A stretch of DNA of 64,000 nt from Argopecten irradians (GCF_041381155.1 NC_091143.1:34597331-34661330); one strand, 5' to 3'. Counted from the stretch's first letter, positions 38,401 through 50,340 are shown. Translations and numbers: made by a program. Notes: generated by a model not told the origin, from the sequence alone.

Positions 38401-41400
38401 ATTCTCAACATTTAATATCTCGCGAAATGAATCAAAATAATGAATTTATAGTGTTATAGCCTGTCGTAAGAATGACACTTTCAAAAGATTCTAAGATGAC
38501 TCGCAAAAAAAAACCCAACAACGCTTAAGTACCAAACTCTTAATCATGGAATTTTACAACCGTGAAATTTAGTATACAATATACTCACAAGTGTTATTGT
38601 TTAAGTATTTCATTTAAAGCTTGTGTCGAAAATATAAAGGTATAATTAAGTTTACGTATCTTAGTATCACAACCCTTTTGGTTGCTACAATCCTGTCAAT
38701 CGTGGCAAACGTATTCAGGTCACAGCCCAGGAATGAAAATTTAGTATGACTTGCTAGCTTAATGCTATAAAAGATAAGTACCTGAAAACCTATTTTTCAG
38801 AATAAAAGTAAGCGTAATAAACATATCGATTTAAAAACATTTTATTATCGTATACCTTGTTATTTCCAGGATAGAATACTCTCTATATTGCCATCCCAAA
38901 ATAAAAAAAAATAAAAATTCACAGTCCAGCTATAGGGAGACACATATTTAAATAGTGTCCTACTAGTTGAAATGTCAAACGTTTGTGACCACATCGATGT
39001 CCAACAAGATCACCAAATTATCATCACCAAATATATTTAACGACTTGTACTCTATTTTATTATATATTATTGTACAGAAACCTTAAAGATGCTCCACCGC
39101 CGACAGAGCATAAATGATATTCATTATTTGAACAGGAATTGGTGTTTAATCGTGTATATATATGTCTAATTAACACAAAAAATATTATAAAATAATTTAT
39201 TTTGCCTTTGGTGCATGCGCAATCAGTACTTCATTCCATATAGGATATAGTGGCACGGAATTTTTTCGGGATGCAATTAATTATTTATTATATTTTTAAC
39301 TTGAAGTAAAATTAGAAGCTTAAACTTTTCAATGGTGGTAATGGTGTAAAGTAAGTAACTTTTGTAACTGAAGAAAAATACGAAATCGTCTGCTCCTGTT
39401 TTTGATAGCGAAAAAATACCATTTGTCAGCGGTGGAGCATCTTTAATTAAGAATGTTTAATTACTTAATGTTAGGATGAAACTCTACCAACGAAGTGAAA
39501 TTCAGTGATCTATTCATACATGATCTATTTTTTCCAATAGATGAGACCATTTTTTAATAAATTAACTAAATAATTAATTCACCTCTCCATATTTGACATT
39601 TGGTGTAATTAGTCCCCTATCTATCGGTTCTTAATTTGAGGCCCTCAAAAAGCAGTTACAGGTACTTGTCGTAGGTCAATGGTGTTTCTCTGGATACAAT
39701 TTATACACATTATTTGTAATATAGTGACATTTAACTTTATTGAAAAATAGTATCAGTTTCACACAACGCATATTTCGTCAGTTGTTTCATTTTCACTTTT
39801 CAGAGACTATATGGAACAATCAGGATGCAGCTCTGCCGGATATCTCTGGAAATTCGACCGACATGACACCAGAAGAAGTTGAATATAATTCACGAGAGGC
39901 CAAGATTGGCACTGTTGAGTTGTTCAGCGTACCGATTGTTTGTCTTCACATAGATGACAAAGAGCGTCTCTGTTTGGCACAAATCTCGAATACTCTGTTA
40001 CGAGACTTCAGTTACAACGAGATCCACAACCGCCGTGTAGCGCTTGGTATAACATGCCTTCAGTGTACTCCTGTTCAACTTGAAATTCTTCGTCGAACAG
40101 GAGCCATGCCTGTATCATCCCGCCGATGTGGACTCATTACCAAACGAGAAGCAGAACGATTAGTAAAATCTTTTCTGGAAGAAATCCCACCGCCACGACT
40201 CCCTGATAATTTTTCTTTTAACGTATACCATACGTGCGGATGGGGCTGTCAGGGCCAGTTTATCCCGTCAAGGTACAATAGTTCCAGAGCAAAATGCATC
40301 AAGTGTGCTTTTTGCAATGCCTACTTTTCTCCAAACAAATTTATCTTTCACTACCATAAGTCCCCAACTTCCACCTATAGGCACCCTGACGCTGCTAATT
40401 TTAATTCTTGGCGGCGTCATTTGCTTCTGACCGATCCGGATCCATCAGAGAAATTGCTGCACTCTTGGGAAGATGTCAAGTCAATGTTCAACGGTGGGTG
40501 CCGAAAGAAAATGTCTACATGTACCACAAAAATACCAAGCCATACAGTGAAGCCTTTTAAAATGGAGCAAAACTACGACTCTTCGTCTTTGTCACCGATT
40601 GTCCGCTACGAAGGGACCAGCGCTGGATCTTTGAAGGTCCCTGAAAGAGCCCATCCTGCTTTCAATCTAGGCCAAAGTGGTTCGGGGAGCATTGGATCTT
40701 ACGGAGATATGCTACGGTCCTTCAGTATGCATTATAACCCCTGGTGGAAGCCGTGGTATCTCCATAACAATCAAGTCCTACCAGTGGAAAACAGCAACTT
40801 TATGCTACCCTTCAATATGCAGGAAAGTCGTGGAGATGCTTACCATCACATGGATGAAACGAAAAATCGAAAGCAAAGGTCAGTAACACCCCCTGTTGAA
40901 CTGACGACAGCTAACACGTGTGCTGCGGAGAAAAAATCGGCGCACGCCGAGGGGTTTAATATAGCCTCGATCATAGGAAACAAGAAATCAGATTCTAGCT
41001 ACGATGGTTGGCAGTATACCATTCGATCGGAAGACGAAGTTGCATGCGATGTTAGGCCCTGCACTGCAAATGAGAAAATGGAACGGAAAAGGAAGGGAGA
41101 TAATCCACATCGAATGGAAATAGATAACGACCGGAGGAGTACGTCGAGAGGTATCGACGAACGCATACGGGCAAAGTCAAGAAAGAAAGCCTCACAGGTA
41201 AATATGATTTCTTGATTAACGTAGGTCGGGTTGGTTGGATATTTTTAAACGCATTTTATTATGAAATTAAATAAAAAGATATCTGAAAAAGAAAGCTATT
41301 ATCCTATCGCTAGTAAGTATAGCCCTAATTGATGCCATGAAAAAAGTATTATTTTAACAAAGAATATAGTAAAGAGAATATCCAGAAGTTTAGTTTCATA

Positions 41401-44400
41401 GTATATTACAAACCATAAATGATGTTAATGTTATTCTTTTGACATGTAGTTTTGACTGAAACGAGTATTTCATTGTCTTACGACATCACTGTTTGTTACG
41501 ACACATCTGATTGGCTGAAATGGCGGCGTAATGATTTCATTGACTTCATACGCAATGATTCATTAAAGATGCTTCACCGCCGACAAATCATAAAAAACAG
41601 GAGCTGACGATTTAGTATTTTTCTTCAGTTACAAAAGTTACTTACTTTACACCATTATCACTATTTGAAAGTGTGAGCTTCTAATTTTATTTCAGATTAA
41701 AATTACAAAATATAATTAATTACATCCCGAAAAAAATTCCGTGGCGCTATATCCTATACTGAATGAAGTACTGATTGTGCATGCACCAAAGGCAAAATGA
41801 ATTATTTTATATTATTTTTTGTATTAATTAGACATATATATACACGATTAAACATCAATTATTGTTCAAGTGATGAATATCAATTTACGCTCTGTCGGCG
41901 GTGGAGCATCTTTAAGGAACACTCCGGTATCCAGAATAAGCTTGAATTATGTTGATGAACTTGATCATATTTATACGTTATGGAGATATAACACAAATTT
42001 CTCTAAATAAGACGATTAATTACTGATGTACTACCATCATAAGAGTACACTCTGGGTTGTTTGTTATATTTCTATATCATAAGTATATAGGCATGCCATA
42101 TCCTTAGAAATTTCCTATGATTACTCGTTTTTTATAGTACTTAACTCGGTTAATGTGGGCGTTGTTTTGTAGAAGAGAAGACTTTTACTTGCAACATTGA
42201 AAAATGTGGTTCACCATTGCAAACAATCCTAATTTTAAACGTAGAAATCTTTTATAATGTACATATTAACAAGCATATAAAAAGTAGATTTTCTATATAA
42301 CAAGTATTTTGCGTACATCAATAAATAGTGCCCGGTCTATAATACACAGTTTTGAAAGCGAATTTCAAAGATGATAATTATAACAAATATCGGTTTGCTT
42401 TTTACGCCTTTAATATCGTGGATTTAGTATTAATCTCTCACCTCTGCATGACTAATATCAAGGTTAGAATAACCATTACTATTTCTAAAAAAAACGTCAT
42501 CATGTTTAGATGTATTGTGCGATTGAAACTTCATCGCCATTGTTGTTTTTTTTACCAATCATAATAATAAAGTCGTAAGAACAAAATTAGTATTTTTTCT
42601 GCAGACATAAATGTGGTTAGATCTAAAAGCATTATTTTGTTAATGATTTCACGTTTTCGTGATAGGATATCAAATTATATACAAAGAAATTAATAATTGT
42701 TCTCTTCCACTCCAAATCATATTCATATATTAAATTGATCGACAAAATGGTAATAACTTTGGAGATTCATTTCCACATGAACTAAATAAGTTATCGGAAT
42801 TGAGATTAACGCATAAAATATACTTCCGTTGCTCATTCTTACATATCAAAGATGTCTAAATGTTTTGTAAGCTTGGTTTCCGCTATACAATTAAACTAAT
42901 TTGTCGTAAATACACGCAACACAAGCGACAAAAGAACGGAGTATCGGAATGAAATTAATCCGCACGTGCGCGTAAATAGACGTACAGCCTTTCGCTCACT
43001 TTTACTGTCAGTTAATTGAATTGCTCCAGCAACATTAGTTCTATTGTATCGAAAAGGATTTCCAACCGTATAATTATCATCCCCAAGAGTAACCAATCGT
43101 GGAGCTGGTGTCATTTGCGGCGTGCGATACATAGAACGTTAGCGCGTGACATTTTCGCCGTCTGCGTATTCCACTAGATTAAATGGTTTGACATTTTATT
43201 CGCATTGTAATGAAAAGTGAAGGAATCGTCTAACAATCGTTGTTTTTCATATTAACAGCGATTATTATCAATGATTAAAAGACTGGAAATGGGAACTACT
43301 ATTACCATCGAAACGGCTATAAAATATACACCATGCCGCGAGATTAGATTGAGAAATTTCCCCATAGGCATGCTATGTAAATGAACATATAGTTCTTATA
43401 TTAACGAAAGATAATCAACGAAATTACATTGGTGCTATCGGAATATAACCAAATATCATATCACTACGCACTCAAATGACAAAGTAGTCACTCTAAAATA
43501 TTGTACCAACTAAACTGAGAATATCACTGGAATCATTAACTGCAATTTCCGGAGCAACTTTTTTCATTAGAGTACACCATACAGTCACATAACCGAAATG
43601 TGAAACATTTTTGCTTAAAGGGTAAACGTATAACGTTTTTATTATGTTTGGTTGTTTGGTTGGCAATATAAATATGTGATTTGATAGTTCACTCAGATCA
43701 CTAAACTTAACCTTACACACATTTTATGAGTTGCAATGTAAATATGTTTTCAATAAATATAAGTTAGAATTAGTATTTGTTGTTTCTTATAAAACAAAAC
43801 TTGATGGAACTTTCCATGTATAATATTTTTCGGAAGTTGTAATCGAAAACACCAATATTCTGTTATTTTATCACTCTAGAAGACCAAACACATTTTAATA
43901 AAATACCAAAACTAGACCCCCTGTTACTATGAATCAAATGAAATTTGATCTTCAGGGTTTCCTTTTGAGCGTCGGTATGATTTGTTTAAAGGTTTCGGGG
44001 TTTTGTTTGTTTTCTTGTTTCTCTTATTATTTATTTAATTATTACTTATTTATTTATTCATCTGTTCATTCATTTATTTATTTTTTGTTTATTTATTCAT
44101 TAAGTTCCATTGTTTGATAGGGAATTTTATAATATATCATGATATTAATAATTAATACAACTTTTGTCTTCTTTTTTAAAAGTAAAAGTATGATGAAAAT
44201 ATTAAAAGTGTAAATTAACAATTTCAATTTAATTGGTCATTACTCATAGATATGTATATACACATGCTATGTAAGCTTCGATCTACTCGTTCATACATAT
44301 CAACATTATTATACATTTTCATTAAAAAGTTTGGGGGTAACGAAATTTATGAAGCCTGTAGATGTATGAAGAATTTTAAAAAGATCAATTTTCTTTCACA

Positions 44401-47400
44401 TGTACAAAAATTCTTAGTAATTTCTTTATCATTTTTTGAGACTACCGACCCAGAAACCGAAGTGACAAGCGATGGAAAAGGTAAGATAGTTTTGTCTGAT
44501 GCAATATGATATTATTTAGAGTAATTGACTCTCATATATTCAGCCACACTGTAAACGTTTCTTTATATATTTTACACTTCTTTCTGTTTTAAATATCATT
44601 CTATTTACCGGAAGTGTACTAAACCAACATATATGTAATATATACCATTAAATTGTCTGAATACAACATTGACAGCAAAATTAACACCCTTCCTCAAGCC
44701 AATAGTCTGAAAACGTGTTCGGGAGATGTGAAACCGGATTAAGGAGGAACATTCAAAGCTGGCTTAGCGACCACCTTTGTATAAAGACACCCTGCTTAAT
44801 AAGACCACTTTTTACGGTACCAAAAGGTCATTTATAAAACATATTTTGACCTCTGTATAATGACCACCTGCTTACTAAGACAATTTATTTAAAGTCCCAT
44901 ATTTATTTAAAGTCCCATATGGTATTTAAAAAGCACTTGGCGATAGCGATAACTTTTCTCCTATACCTTGAATGTTCTTTATATAAAGGAAAGGTTAGAC
45001 TGTAATTCTATCCGGGATTTATGGCCAATCTCAAATATTTTCTGGCAATCTCCAGTGCAATTCAAGACTGTCAACATAAATGAGTGTACACAAAACTGTT
45101 ATTCGATCAAGCTACATCTAGTAGGATTTCCCATTATTTTTATTGATAAATAAATACGTTTTATTTATTTATCAATACTTAAAATTCTTACAAGAATATG
45201 ACTGTATGTATCTATTATATGACTTACATATATCAGCACACAATTTTATGTCAATTACCCATTTAAAGATTGCATCTGCACTCAAAATCCTCTATATATA
45301 TCTTCTTATCTCCAAAAAACATTGTTGGTATGTTATCTCTGCTTCACTTGAATTTATTTCAAATAACAATATATTTTTTCACAAAGCACTTATATTTATA
45401 TTTCAGGCTTATATTAAGTTGAAAGCTGCCAAGGTTGGGGCCTTGTGATCAGCCTTCAAGAATGAATGTTGTCCCCTCAGGGGGAGGGGGTCGTGAGGGG
45501 GCATATCTTTCATCACAATCTAAACATCCATGAATTAGGCTCACTACAATATTTTATATTTATGAAATCTTTTTGAAATACGCATTTCTGTCTCTCATTC
45601 ATTCATGTAGTAATTCTCAAATTACATTTCACTCTACATGGCATAAAGAAAATACTGGATATTATGATTTGCAAAATAATCCATATTTTATTGAAACATC
45701 TTACCTAAATTCTGCTAAGTAATTATATTCAATTCATCTGTATTTTTCATGCATTACTTAATAATAATCATTTTTATAAATTACTCAATGATACTCAATT
45801 TACATGTGTATTGTATCTATTATTTAATATAAAAAAAAAACTTTTTTGAAATAGCATTTTAAATATGATAGGAAAATAAGCTCTAATTGAAAAGATGCTA
45901 ATCTGCACTTTGTGATATTTAAACCTATTGAAGTAATCTTAACCTTTCTATTGAAACTGACTGAAAGAAACAATGAAATGTAAAAAGCGTTGTTGATCAA
46001 ATCATGGTACCTAAATTCAGCTTAATTGGTATCTTTGTGATACTATCCAAGGGAGGTAACTCTTTCGTTCTTGTTTCATCAACTTCACTATGGTATATAA
46101 TTCACTATCTATAGATGAGTATGATATTTTTTCCTAAATTTTCTTTTCTTTAATAATCACTCAATCAATCGTTATTGAATCTCACGAATTGTAAGAAATA
46201 ATGGACTAATAATTAAGTTCTAAATATATGTAAAATGCAGTGGGTATCAATTATGATTATATTCGATTGTGTGTCTTAATATTACATGTTTATCAATAGC
46301 TTAAAGCAGCATTAATTAATAAATATATAATTTTTTATCAGTATTTATATCATTGGCACTATACTCAGGATTTAACTTGGGGCTACAGAAGATATGTTGC
46401 TATGCTATGATAATGCATGTATTGCACTTGTCTTCTACCAGTGGGGTTTGAGTTGAAGATCCACATAGGATTTTCCTATCTGGAAAGCGGTTAATCCGTT
46501 TCCAGATGCTCCGTCATATAATCACATACCGATACTTCCTTAAACAAACTGTAGAATGTAAAGTATTGACAATTCTATACATTAATTATGGTCATTTTTA
46601 ATATCGCTGTTTTTTTAGAGGAGGATATTGATGTTTTATCTTTGGATGAAAAGGTTTCTTTCACCATGGGTAAGTACAAGTAAGTCTTAGGGAGCACGGT
46701 TTTTCCGTCTTAGTGATATTTAGCTACATTCAACTTTTATTTACAGAAGTTTTACACTCTATATCATATAGACATACACATTAAGATTTACATGTATGTT
46801 TGTCTGTGTGTCTTAATCCTCTGATATTTAAACTCAAACAAATTAGTTTAGTTTGAATAATCTCCAATGCCTATGATATGATATTGCTAAATTGTATTAA
46901 AACCATTTCATATCATGCTACATTGGCATATAAATATGTCAGTGTTTTTATTTTTTATTTATTTTTTTAACAAGAGGAAAATGCGGTAGATTATAGACGT
47001 TGGCTTAGTATGCTCATTCTCAGTAACTACATTTTATTCTCTCGTACCTAAACGAGTAATACTGACTGGTTAATGGCAATACACTTATGTCACCGGAGGC
47101 TGAATTAAATGGCTGCCCATGCAATAAAATCTCCTGACGTCACAGCATTAACAAAATCACTATTTTCTAGGTACAATTTTAACAATTTTTCCTCAGAAAC
47201 TAGGCTAAATTTATATTTAAAGATACAAACAGCGGAATTTGCGTTTAAAGAAATGACTTGCAGCCGCATTTTTTTCGACTTTATTTCAAAATGGCGGACG
47301 ATCAAAAATACTAAATTTAAATAAAACGTCGAGGTATGTGAGAAAAAAATGCTTTCAGACATGGATATGAAGGATAGGGATATTCTACCCTCGGGATCAC

Positions 47401-48848
47401 AAAATGTTGCAAAACCCTCGGCAAGCCTCGGGTTTTACAACATTTCGTTACCCTCGGGTAGAATATCCCTATTCTTCATATCGACGTATGAAAGCGTCTT
47501 ATATTGTTATTAGTAATAGTACAAAGTGATATTTATAAGTTGTCCACAAAAACTTGGGTAATGAACGATTGTACCATGTACCAAACCTGGAGAAAACAAA
47601 AGTGAAAATGTTTGTAATATAGTATACATTGATATGCGCATTCATTTGATAGTGAAACTAACGATAAGTGCATTGTTACAGAAACAGTATTACATTATAG
47701 CTGCCGTATGAAATACTACATCTTTTGTTTACAAGTTTTACAAAAGCAAAATAGGAAATGAGGTTATATTAATACTTGACTCGCATTTCATATACATGTA
47801 TGTTAAATAATTATCTTCTAACTCCTGTTGATTTTCTCTTCGACTTAATCGTTTATTGGAATCATATTTTCTTTGTTCCGTATCTAAATGTACAATATTA
47901 AGTATTACATCTTATTATTATTCTTATAATATAGTAACATCACACTTAGACGATGACAATATTTCTATTTTGCTATATGTAGTATTGTTTAACTATAGAT
48001 CTTGAACTTTATGATAATTTGAACTTGAGTATTTTGGGCTGGTTGAGCTTTTTAACTATATGGTCAATTACATTTAATGCGAACGCGCTGAAAACTCGAA
48101 ATTTTACCAGTTTGATAAATTTCTAATTTTGGTAGTTTAACTGTTATACCTAATACAATTCAGTTTCTGTATTTTTTCTTTACAGACCAACTTCAGTCAA
48201 TTCTCACTCATGCCCAGGATATGCGGAAAAAGGCTTCGCCCGAAAAGAAAGGTATGCTATTCTTAGGTAAAAAAGTCACAGTATTTTTCTATTTTTGTTC
48301 CCTTAATTGAAGTTTTTATTAGTCAGATTTTTAACATTATGATTTATATATTTCTTCTTCTATTATTATTCTTCATTTTTGTTTCAAATAAATTTCTTAA
48401 CGTAGATAAGGAGGTTACTCATGAGCAAATTGATCAGATTTCCTTCTTTCAAATTATTCCCGGCATATTTGATAACAATCAGCCATTGAATGCGATGAAA
48501 TGTAAATTATGATTTTTTAGAATGGATATAAATTAGCGCAATTCGACGGTTCAATAAGGAAATATCCTTTTACAAAATTTAGCGTTGTATATGAATTAGC
48601 GATTCAAAGACTTGCGAAAAGCGCTAAAAGAAAACTTCCGCTAAAATAGGTACGTTTATAGTAAGCAAAAGGTATAAGAAGAAATCAACACATGTACTTG
48701 TTAGTTTTGTTGAATAGTGGCCATCTTGCTTAGCTGTAATATCAACGATGTTAATTTTATTAATCATTCAGTGTAATCAATTGCAGTCGAAATCTTGGGC
48801 GACTTGGAAGAAAACAGCACACCATCTCCGCCAGCAGAAGACTTGTAG
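26403..48848 (+). CDS. SKOR: SKI-family transcriptional co-repressor, SKOR/fussel type, six exons, 553 aa model
   Basis: SKOR (Fussel/Corl) proteins are nuclear co-repressors related to SKI/SnoN that modulate TGF-beta/BMP-SMAD signalling, typically in neurons. Model exons: 26403-26451, 39804-41197, 44441-44480, 46619-46669, 48186-48251 and 48787-48848 (TAG), 1662 nt in frame. Residues about 55-145 are the SKI/DAC domain (ERLCLAQISNTLL, HNRRVALGITCLQCTPVQLE). Residues about 153-248 are the SMAD4-binding-like zinc domain (PSRYNSSRAKCIKCAFC, FSPNKFIFHYH, DAANFNSWRRHL, SWEDVKSMFNGG), whose pattern fits SKOR rather than SKI/SnoN. Basic clusters at about 441-447 and 472-479 may be nuclear signals. 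Exons 1 and 3-6 were placed from splice signals and phase only. Exon 3 uses a GAG acceptor and is the weakest. The model is shorter than vertebrate SKOR proteins, so exons may be missing. Intron 1 is 13.35 kb. Confidence 0.8.
29709..30114. mobile_element. ~406-bp inverted-repeat element (family F)
   Basis: The left end TTTTCTGGGTTAATGGTAAT pairs with the right end ATTACCATCAGCCCAGAAAA, and pairing continues through TTTCAGAGATCA/TGATCTCTGAAA, about 32 bp in all. The interior includes CTAGGTCACTGTGACCTA, itself palindromic. Target duplication is unclear. Confidence 0.7.
30165..30577. repeat. Dispersed ~413 bp repeat (family D), copy 2
   Basis: Collinear with 9083-9502 and in the same orientation, ending in the same GCCCAGTTACGGCACATATA block. 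It lies in SKOR intron 1. Confidence 0.75.
31228..31525 (+). repeat. GC-rich CGAGGC minisatellite in SKOR intron 1
   Basis: Degenerate units of roughly 13-18 bp built on GCGAGGCGAGGCTGCGAGGT run for about 300 bp, in sharp contrast to the AT-rich flanks. Several frames are open on both strands, but they give Arg/Ala/Ser-rich repeat peptides and are not considered genes. Confidence 0.85.
35761..36360 (-). pseudogene. Decayed coding remnant of unknown family in SKOR intron 1
   Basis: On the minus strand the frame from about 36093 down to 35764 is open except for one TAA at 35896-35898, and ends with TAG at 35761-35763. It contains coding-like runs such as IRRMRFWCNFHYAGEVSIYD and, past the TAA, EYRYLDYSDSDCTYQL. 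A TGA stands just upstream at 36094-36096. Other-frame runs further upstream (QRCQWTSEDC near 36250) suggest frameshifts. GC content is visibly higher than the flanking intron. I do not recognise the protein; a transposon-derived gene or a processed fragment are both possible. Confidence 0.35.
39083..39446 (-). mobile_element. TTAA MITE (family T), copy 6, best-preserved
   Basis: It begins TTAAAGATGCTCCACCGCCG and ends GTCAGCGGTGGAGCATCTTTAA, with TTAA on both sides. It sits about 360 bp upstream of SKOR exon 2. It serves as the reference copy for the family: about 360 bp, non-coding, near-symmetrical ends. Confidence 0.9.
39804..41197 (+). CDS. SKOR: Exon 2 of the SKOR-like gene (SKI/DAC and SMAD4-binding-like domains)
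   Basis: This single 1394-nt exon carries model residues 17-481 (with a split first codon), bounded by a pyrimidine-rich TTTTCACTTTTCAG acceptor and a CACAG|GTAAAT donor. The Cys/His cluster at about 181, 184, 187, 199 and 201 lies in the zinc-binding region of the second domain. Downstream is a low-complexity linker rich in Ser, Gly and Asn, an aromatic patch HYNPWWKPWYLHNN (326-339), and a groucho-type eh1-like segment FNIASIIG at 401-408. The frame is also open upstream of the acceptor to an ATG at 39740, but that part is intron-like. Confidence 0.92.
41563..41915 (+). mobile_element. TTAA MITE (family T), copy 7
   Basis: It begins TTAAAGATGCTTCACCGCCG and ends GTCGGCGGTGGAGCATCTTTAA, inside SKOR intron 2. 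It is in opposite orientation to the copy just before exon 2, so exon 2 is bracketed by inverted copies about 2.1 kb apart. Confidence 0.9.
44700..44925 (+). repeat. Degenerate short tandem motifs in SKOR intron 3
   Basis: The words GACCACC..TGTATAA..GAC and TGCTTAATAAGACCAC recur imperfectly, followed by an exact pair of TTTAAAGTCCCATAT units near 44890-44922. No coding potential is seen here. Confidence 0.45.
47351..47494. mobile_element. 144-bp near-perfect fold-back element in SKOR intron 4
   Basis: The arms start GCTTTCAGACATGGATATGA and end TCATATCGACGTATGAAAGC. Inner paired blocks are GATAGGGATATTCTACCCTC, CGGGA, AAAATGTTG and AAAACCC, closing around GGCAAG. A diverged relative, sharing GAATATCCCTATCCTTCAT, lies near 10620-10650. 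Confidence 0.8.
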
Positions 48849-48865
48849 ATACATTACGTTATACT

Positions 48866-48940
48866 TTTACCCCCGAAATTTCATAATGGACTATTCTAAT
48901 CATTGATTCAGGAGAGTCTAAATGTATCTTTAGGGGTAAA
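48866..48940. mobile_element. 75-bp fold-back repeat just after the SKOR stop codon
   Basis: It begins TTTACCCCCGAAATTTCATA and ends CTTTAGGGGTAAA. A related copy lies at 55082-55150 (CACCCCTGAAATTCCATAAT ... TCCTTAGGGG). It starts only 17 bp after the TAG, so it should be part of the SKOR 3' UTR. Confidence 0.6.
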
Positions 48941-49102
48941 TGATAGATGATCACTGACATCAGGTATTATAGTTAGGAGTTCCTTCGCCCCTCCATAGAC
49001 ATGTGATGAAGAGGATGTTTGTTTTGCCTCAGACACTTTGATTTTTCTTCTATTTCGTTCTAACAGGGATAACATCTATTTATTGTTAAAACTTTTCACA
49101 AC

Positions 49103-49108
49103 AATAAA
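49103..49108 (+). terminator. Candidate polyadenylation signal for the SKOR-like gene
   Basis: AATAAA, about 255 bp after the stop codon at 48846-48848, followed by A-rich and then T/GT-rich sequence. Another AATAAA occurs near 49727. Use of either is not shown. Confidence 0.4.
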
Positions 49109-49846
49109 AAAGGAAAAAATAATTTCATTGTTACACAGTTTCTCCTTTAATGTAAATAATCGTCTGTGATAATCATAATTGTTAGAACAATTTTTGAATG
49201 AAAGTACATTTCATGCCTGTATATCTTTATATAAAAATCACACGAAAGCATGTGAGTAAAGGATTTTAAAGCAATTAAAGAAACGCATACACACATTAAC
49301 ATCTAATTAATCACAGATGAAAAATTATTTTATCACCAATATTCGCTATGTAAAAATGTAAATCTTAAAAAATAAATAAACAAGAGCGATAACTCTTTCG
49401 GGCTTAAAAGGCACGTTTCCAGCCACACCAATAAGGACAACAGAAATATTTCCTCGATCAGGAAAAGCCGGGACAAATGCACTTAGATACTTCAATCAAC
49501 TTTATTTATTGCTTTTTAAAGTAATTTACTATAATCTTGTGCGAGGAATCTTTTGCATTTCTCGCGGAAAGTCTATATATTCTATTACAGTGATCGTCAA
49601 TAGAACTTTTTATCTATATTTATGTTAAAATACGTAAAATACGTGTACTATATATAGCCTAGAGAAGACATTTTTTCTTCTATGTAGTTGTTGTGGAAAT
49701 GTGCTTGTGTAAGTCAAAATACAGAAATAAACCTTTAAGGATTTGTGTGAATTTTAAATAAATCATAATTAAATTCCGTGATGTTTTGTTTGTTTTTATC
49801 TTCTATTCATCTATGGCTATCCATGTTCATATGTAAGCAGCCCACA

Positions 49847-50053
49847 CTAGGTTGTGGTTTGGTATAAACGGATCGTAGTGGAGTCTAGAGCTTGGTTTCC
49901 CAGAATATCTTCTACTGTGTACTGTGAGATTGAATACCACCACCCTCCCCCCAACTCACTTGGAACTGCCATTATTCCACTGTCCCCTTTCCACCTGGCT
50001 TCTCTTTCCTTCATAAAACTCCACACTCCAGGTGTTAATATAACTGTCGTCAT
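49847..50053 (-). pseudogene. Short coding-like fragment of unknown family
   Basis: A 68-codon minus-strand frame with relatively high GC and runs such as ELGGGWWYSISQYTVEDILG and PGVWSFMKEREARWKG. In-frame stops lie just upstream, and no splice-linked partners were identified. It abuts a decayed M9 MITE (50070-50340). I cannot assign a family; a gene or transposon fragment is possible, chance cannot be ruled out. Confidence 0.25.
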
Positions 50054-50069
50054 ATCAACCGATTGACTT

Positions 50070-50340
50070 TATGTCATAATAAAACTGAAGGTTCTGTGTG
50101 TGAAATCACATATGAGCAACTATAGTTTGGTCCATTGATAAACTACAAAATACTTGAACAACGGTACACTGTGGCTTTGGAGTTGTGTGTCACCCTCTGT
50201 AATCTTCAAAAGACTTCTCTATTGCCACCGATGGATCAGTTATATTCTTAATTAAACTGTCTTCTGTTTTGTTATGACAAAGTCCAGGGATGCATATATC
50301 GACAGTGATAGTAATCCCTCGAAGAAATTTCGAGATGATA
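50070..50340. mobile_element. Decayed M9 MITE copy
   Basis: Ordered weak matches to the M9 interior and right end: CAACGGTACACTGTGGCTTTGGAG, AATCTTCAAAAGAC, TATGACAAAGTCCAGGGATG and GTGATAGTAATCCCTCGA. No intact termini remain. Confidence 0.5.

Noticed and set aside
39740..39803. ATG at 39740 as the start of the SKOR-like protein
   Set aside because: The first 21 codons read a pyrimidine tract and AG acceptor; the proposed exon 1 at 26403 fits the acceptor phase and has a better start context.
42896..43132. Minus-strand 78-codon frame in SKOR intron 2
   Set aside because: No family features, splice partners or compositional support; possibly conserved regulatory DNA, but this cannot be judged from one sequence.
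45476..45500. G-quadruplex candidate (three runs of five G)
   Set aside because: Only three long G runs are clear, so a stable four-tract quadruplex is not supported.
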